From Nitrospiraceae bacterium UBA2166 (GTDB taxonomy: Bacteria > Nitrospirota > Nitrospiria > Nitrospirales > UBA2166): a stretch of DNA of 16,299 nucleotides. Positions 14,743-16,299 of this stretch are shown piece after piece (position 1 is the first letter of the stretch; every line of letters begins with the position of its first letter). The translations under genes were made by a program, and so were the position numbers. The stretch covers positions 1-16,299 of the forward strand of contig DCWI01000005.1 in assembly GCA_002328825.1 (NCBI GenBank), written 5' to 3'. The notes under the pieces are model-generated. The model was not told where the DNA came from, did no database searches, and saw only the letters and a list, made by a program, of their open reading frames with translations.

Positions 14743-14781
14743 CCGGCCTTCTATCGGTGCATCGGTAGGGGCCGGTTTTTT
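14743..14781 (+). terminator. Plus-strand terminator-like hairpin in the urtA leader
   Basis: CCGGCC (14743-14748) pairs with GGCCGG (14770-14775), extended by two G-U pairs, and is followed directly by six T (14776-14781). In the plus direction this has the full layout of an intrinsic terminator. In the minus direction the hairpin is preceded by A6 but not followed by T, so it would be a leader structure rather than a stop for the porin transcript. No plus-strand protein gene ends here. Confidence 0.45.
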
Positions 14782-14800
14782 GTAGTCCCTCTCCCCTAAA

Positions 14801-16114
14801 TTACAAAATCTGGAATTGAAGGGCTACCCCAACGGTCCACTGCTTTTCAGTATCAACTGTGTACTCAAACCGATTAATATCTCCATATGAATACCATGTT
14901 GAGAGCTTTGCTTTATGCCCATCAATCACGTAATTGAGACCTCCTTCGATCTCGGTTTGAGCATCAAATCCTTCTGGCTGCACTTCCGTATAGACGAGAT
15001 AGGGCTGAAATTGTCCAATCCCAATCTTCTCTGGAAGCATATAGAGCCCTTTCGCTAAGAAGGAATCGCCATCGAACATACAGAAGCAATCCCCCGTCGG
15101 ATTTGTATGATCTAAATCGACATCAAAGCGCTTGAATTCTCCTTCAATAGTCACGACACTATTATCGGCAAGCTTCTTCTCGAACAAAAGGTCGGCGCTA
15201 TAACCAGTAAAGTCTGTCGCGCTGTTGACATCGGCAAAACTCTGATACACGCCATCCTTCTGGTGCTGAGCCGCAAGACCGACGGTCAAGATATCTCCAC
15301 CCTCTCCGTAATACGTACTGCTCGTATAGTACCCAGGATTTTTCTCAATATCCAAGAGGTTAAACGCAACCCGCCCAGCAACGAGCGGAGAAGATGTCTG
15401 GTTAAACGGGCCTTCTGCTCCTTCAAAAGCACCAACGACGTACTGCAAGCGTCCTCCTCCTGCAGCGCCCCACAAGTTCACACCATCATCACGGCCATAT
15501 TTTCCGGCTTCATCTCCCCCTCCGAAATCCGAAGGATAAAATGGGGTTTTGTTAAACGTATAGGTGTTAGCAAAGAACGGTCCGGACATCTCTGCCCGAT
15601 CCGCTGGCACGAGCTGACGTCCAAGCCATACATTGACATACTCGTTCAGTTCAATTTTGGCAATCGCGTCAAGAACGAACATATCAAGACTATTACCAAT
15701 GCCTTGAGCACTATCGCCTTTGCTAGCACGGGTATCCGTATTGAACTCGAACTTCAAATATTTATGGATCTGACCATTCATATATAAACGAAAGTTATCC
15801 GTTGCAAACCCACCGCCGTATTCTCCATTTGGGGAACCAGACTCGCTACCCGTGTAGCTGTTGCGAAGTCCCATCCCAAAGCTCAACCATTGGTCCCCAC
15901 TTGCCGAAGACCATTTGTTGTGTGGACCTCCACCGCTTGATGGGGTGTTCCCCACAGCAACAGTGGACCCATCACCCCCAATGCTAATCATGTCCGGATA
16001 CTCCGCCGAAAACGCCTGAGGCGCCCAACAAAGTAACAGGGCCATCGCAAGGGCAACCCCCCACAGAAGAAGCGCTGAATTCCAGCACCTTACACGCTTA
16101 CCTATTTTTTCCAT
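14801..16114 (-). CDS. Outer-membrane porin (OprO/OprP-like beta-barrel)
   Basis: The roughly 437-residue product has a signal peptide: a basic start, the hydrophobic run ALLLWGVALAMALLLCW and a cleavage site after AFSA. The mature part is rich in Gly, aromatic residues and alternating hydrophobic strands, as in beta-barrels. The segments LYMNGQIHKYLKFEFNTDTR, VNVWLGRQLVPADRAEMSGP and the terminal strand WTVGVALQFQIL resemble the phosphate-selective porin O/P group. ATG 16114 is chosen because GGGGGAAGG lies just upstream; TTG 16117 is also possible. It is the gene immediately before urtA (127 nt), which suggests a role in passage of urea or other small solutes across the outer membrane; that is inference. 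A CFC motif at residues 343-345 is unusual for a porin. The specificity is unknown. Confidence 0.85.
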   Translation of the reverse strand: MEKIGKRVRCWNSALLLWGVALAMALLLCWAPQAFSAEYPDMISIGGDGSTVAVGNTPSSGGGPHNKWSSASGDQWLSFGMGLRNSYTGSESGSPNGEYGGGFATDNFRLYMNGQIHKYLKFEFNTDTRASKGDSAQGIGNSLDMFVLDAIAKIELNEYVNVWLGRQLVPADRAEMSGPFFANTYTFNKTPFYPSDFGGGDEAGKYGRDDGVNLWGAAGGGRLQYVVGAFEGAEGPFNQTSSPLVAGRVAFNLLDIEKNPGYYTSSTYYGEGGDILTVGLAAQHQKDGVYQSFADVNSATDFTGYSADLLFEKKLADNSVVTIEGEFKRFDVDLDHTNPTGDCFCMFDGDSFLAKGLYMLPEKIGIGQFQPYLVYTEVQPEGFDAQTEIEGGLNYVIDGHKAKLSTWYSYGDINRFEYTVDTEKQWTVGVALQFQIL

Positions 16115-16225
16115 CAATCCTTCCCCCTTTTGCTGAGGTTAAAAAGAACTTAAAAACAACGCATAGACGAACTGTCTTCTCTATCCACCAGACCGCACCC
16201 ACACCACTCACAACATAGATTACAT

Positions 16226-16254
16226 AACATAAACTAATATCCTATTAATGCAAA
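16226..16254 (-). promoter_or_regulatory. Candidate sigma-70 promoter for the porin gene
   Basis: On the minus strand TTTGCA (16254-16249) and TATGTT (16231-16226) are spaced by 17 bp, each 4 of 6 to consensus, in an AT-rich stretch. Transcription would begin near 16219, leaving a leader of about 105 nt. A short palindrome TTGTAACAA just upstream could be an operator half. No sigma-54 (-24/-12) site was found. The assignment is weak. Confidence 0.28.
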
Positions 16255-16299
16255 CAACACAAATTGTTACAAAGCCTTGTCGAGCGTAATCATATCCGG

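Noticed and set aside
14674..14800. Riboswitch in the urtA leader (guanidine or cyclic-di-GMP classes considered because of the nitrogen context and a GC-rich hairpin)
   Set aside because: The conserved cores of those classes could not be matched on either strand; only the hairpin itself is supported.
1..16299. Mobile element, phage, CRISPR array or horizontal-transfer island
   Set aside because: There is no transposase, integrase, long terminal repeat or regularly spaced repeat, and all genes are collinear housekeeping or nitrogen-acquisition genes with similar composition.

Overview
This is a bacterial chromosomal window in which every recognisable gene lies on the minus strand. The gene set and order point to a nitrite-oxidising Nitrospira: a complete urea ABC transporter (urtABCDE) running straight into urease ureABC, and an argDFGH cluster followed by a small LptM-type lipoprotein gene and lysA. 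Base composition looks close to half GC or slightly below (judged by eye, not counted). That would suit a lower-GC, perhaps marine, lineage. The genus call is inference from gene families and neighbourhood; there is no rRNA or marker gene here to fix it.

In order of transcription (high to low coordinates), the window opens with an outer-membrane porin gene (14801-16114). Next is urtA, the periplasmic urea-binding protein. A strong hairpin with a short T-run then separates urtA from a very tight run: urtB, urtC, urtD, urtE, ureA, ureB, ureC. Gaps in this run are at most about 20 nt, with several start/stop overlaps. Substrate capture, membrane transport, ATP-driven energisation and hydrolysis of urea to ammonia and carbamate/CO2 are thus encoded together. 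The urease maturation genes (ureD/E/F/G/H) are not in the window, so they must be elsewhere if the enzyme is active.

About 340 bp without a gene follow ureC. Then come a LysM-domain lipoprotein gene, a tRNA-Leu(CAG) gene and the biosynthetic block argD-argF-argG-argH-lptM-lysA (lysA cut by the window edge). The arg genes cover N-acetylornithine aminotransferase through argininosuccinate lyase. argF/argG/argH overlap by 1 and 4 nt, which suggests translational coupling. The lptM-like gene starts with GTG inside the end of argH.

No transposase, phage gene, integrase, CRISPR array or rRNA is visible. The window is mainly well-known metabolism. The less ordinary signals are non-coding: the hairpin between urtA and urtB, an intrinsic-terminator-like hairpin facing the plus strand in the urtA leader with no plus-strand gene to terminate, paired hairpins in the argD leader, and a G9 homopolymer inside the ureC active-site region.
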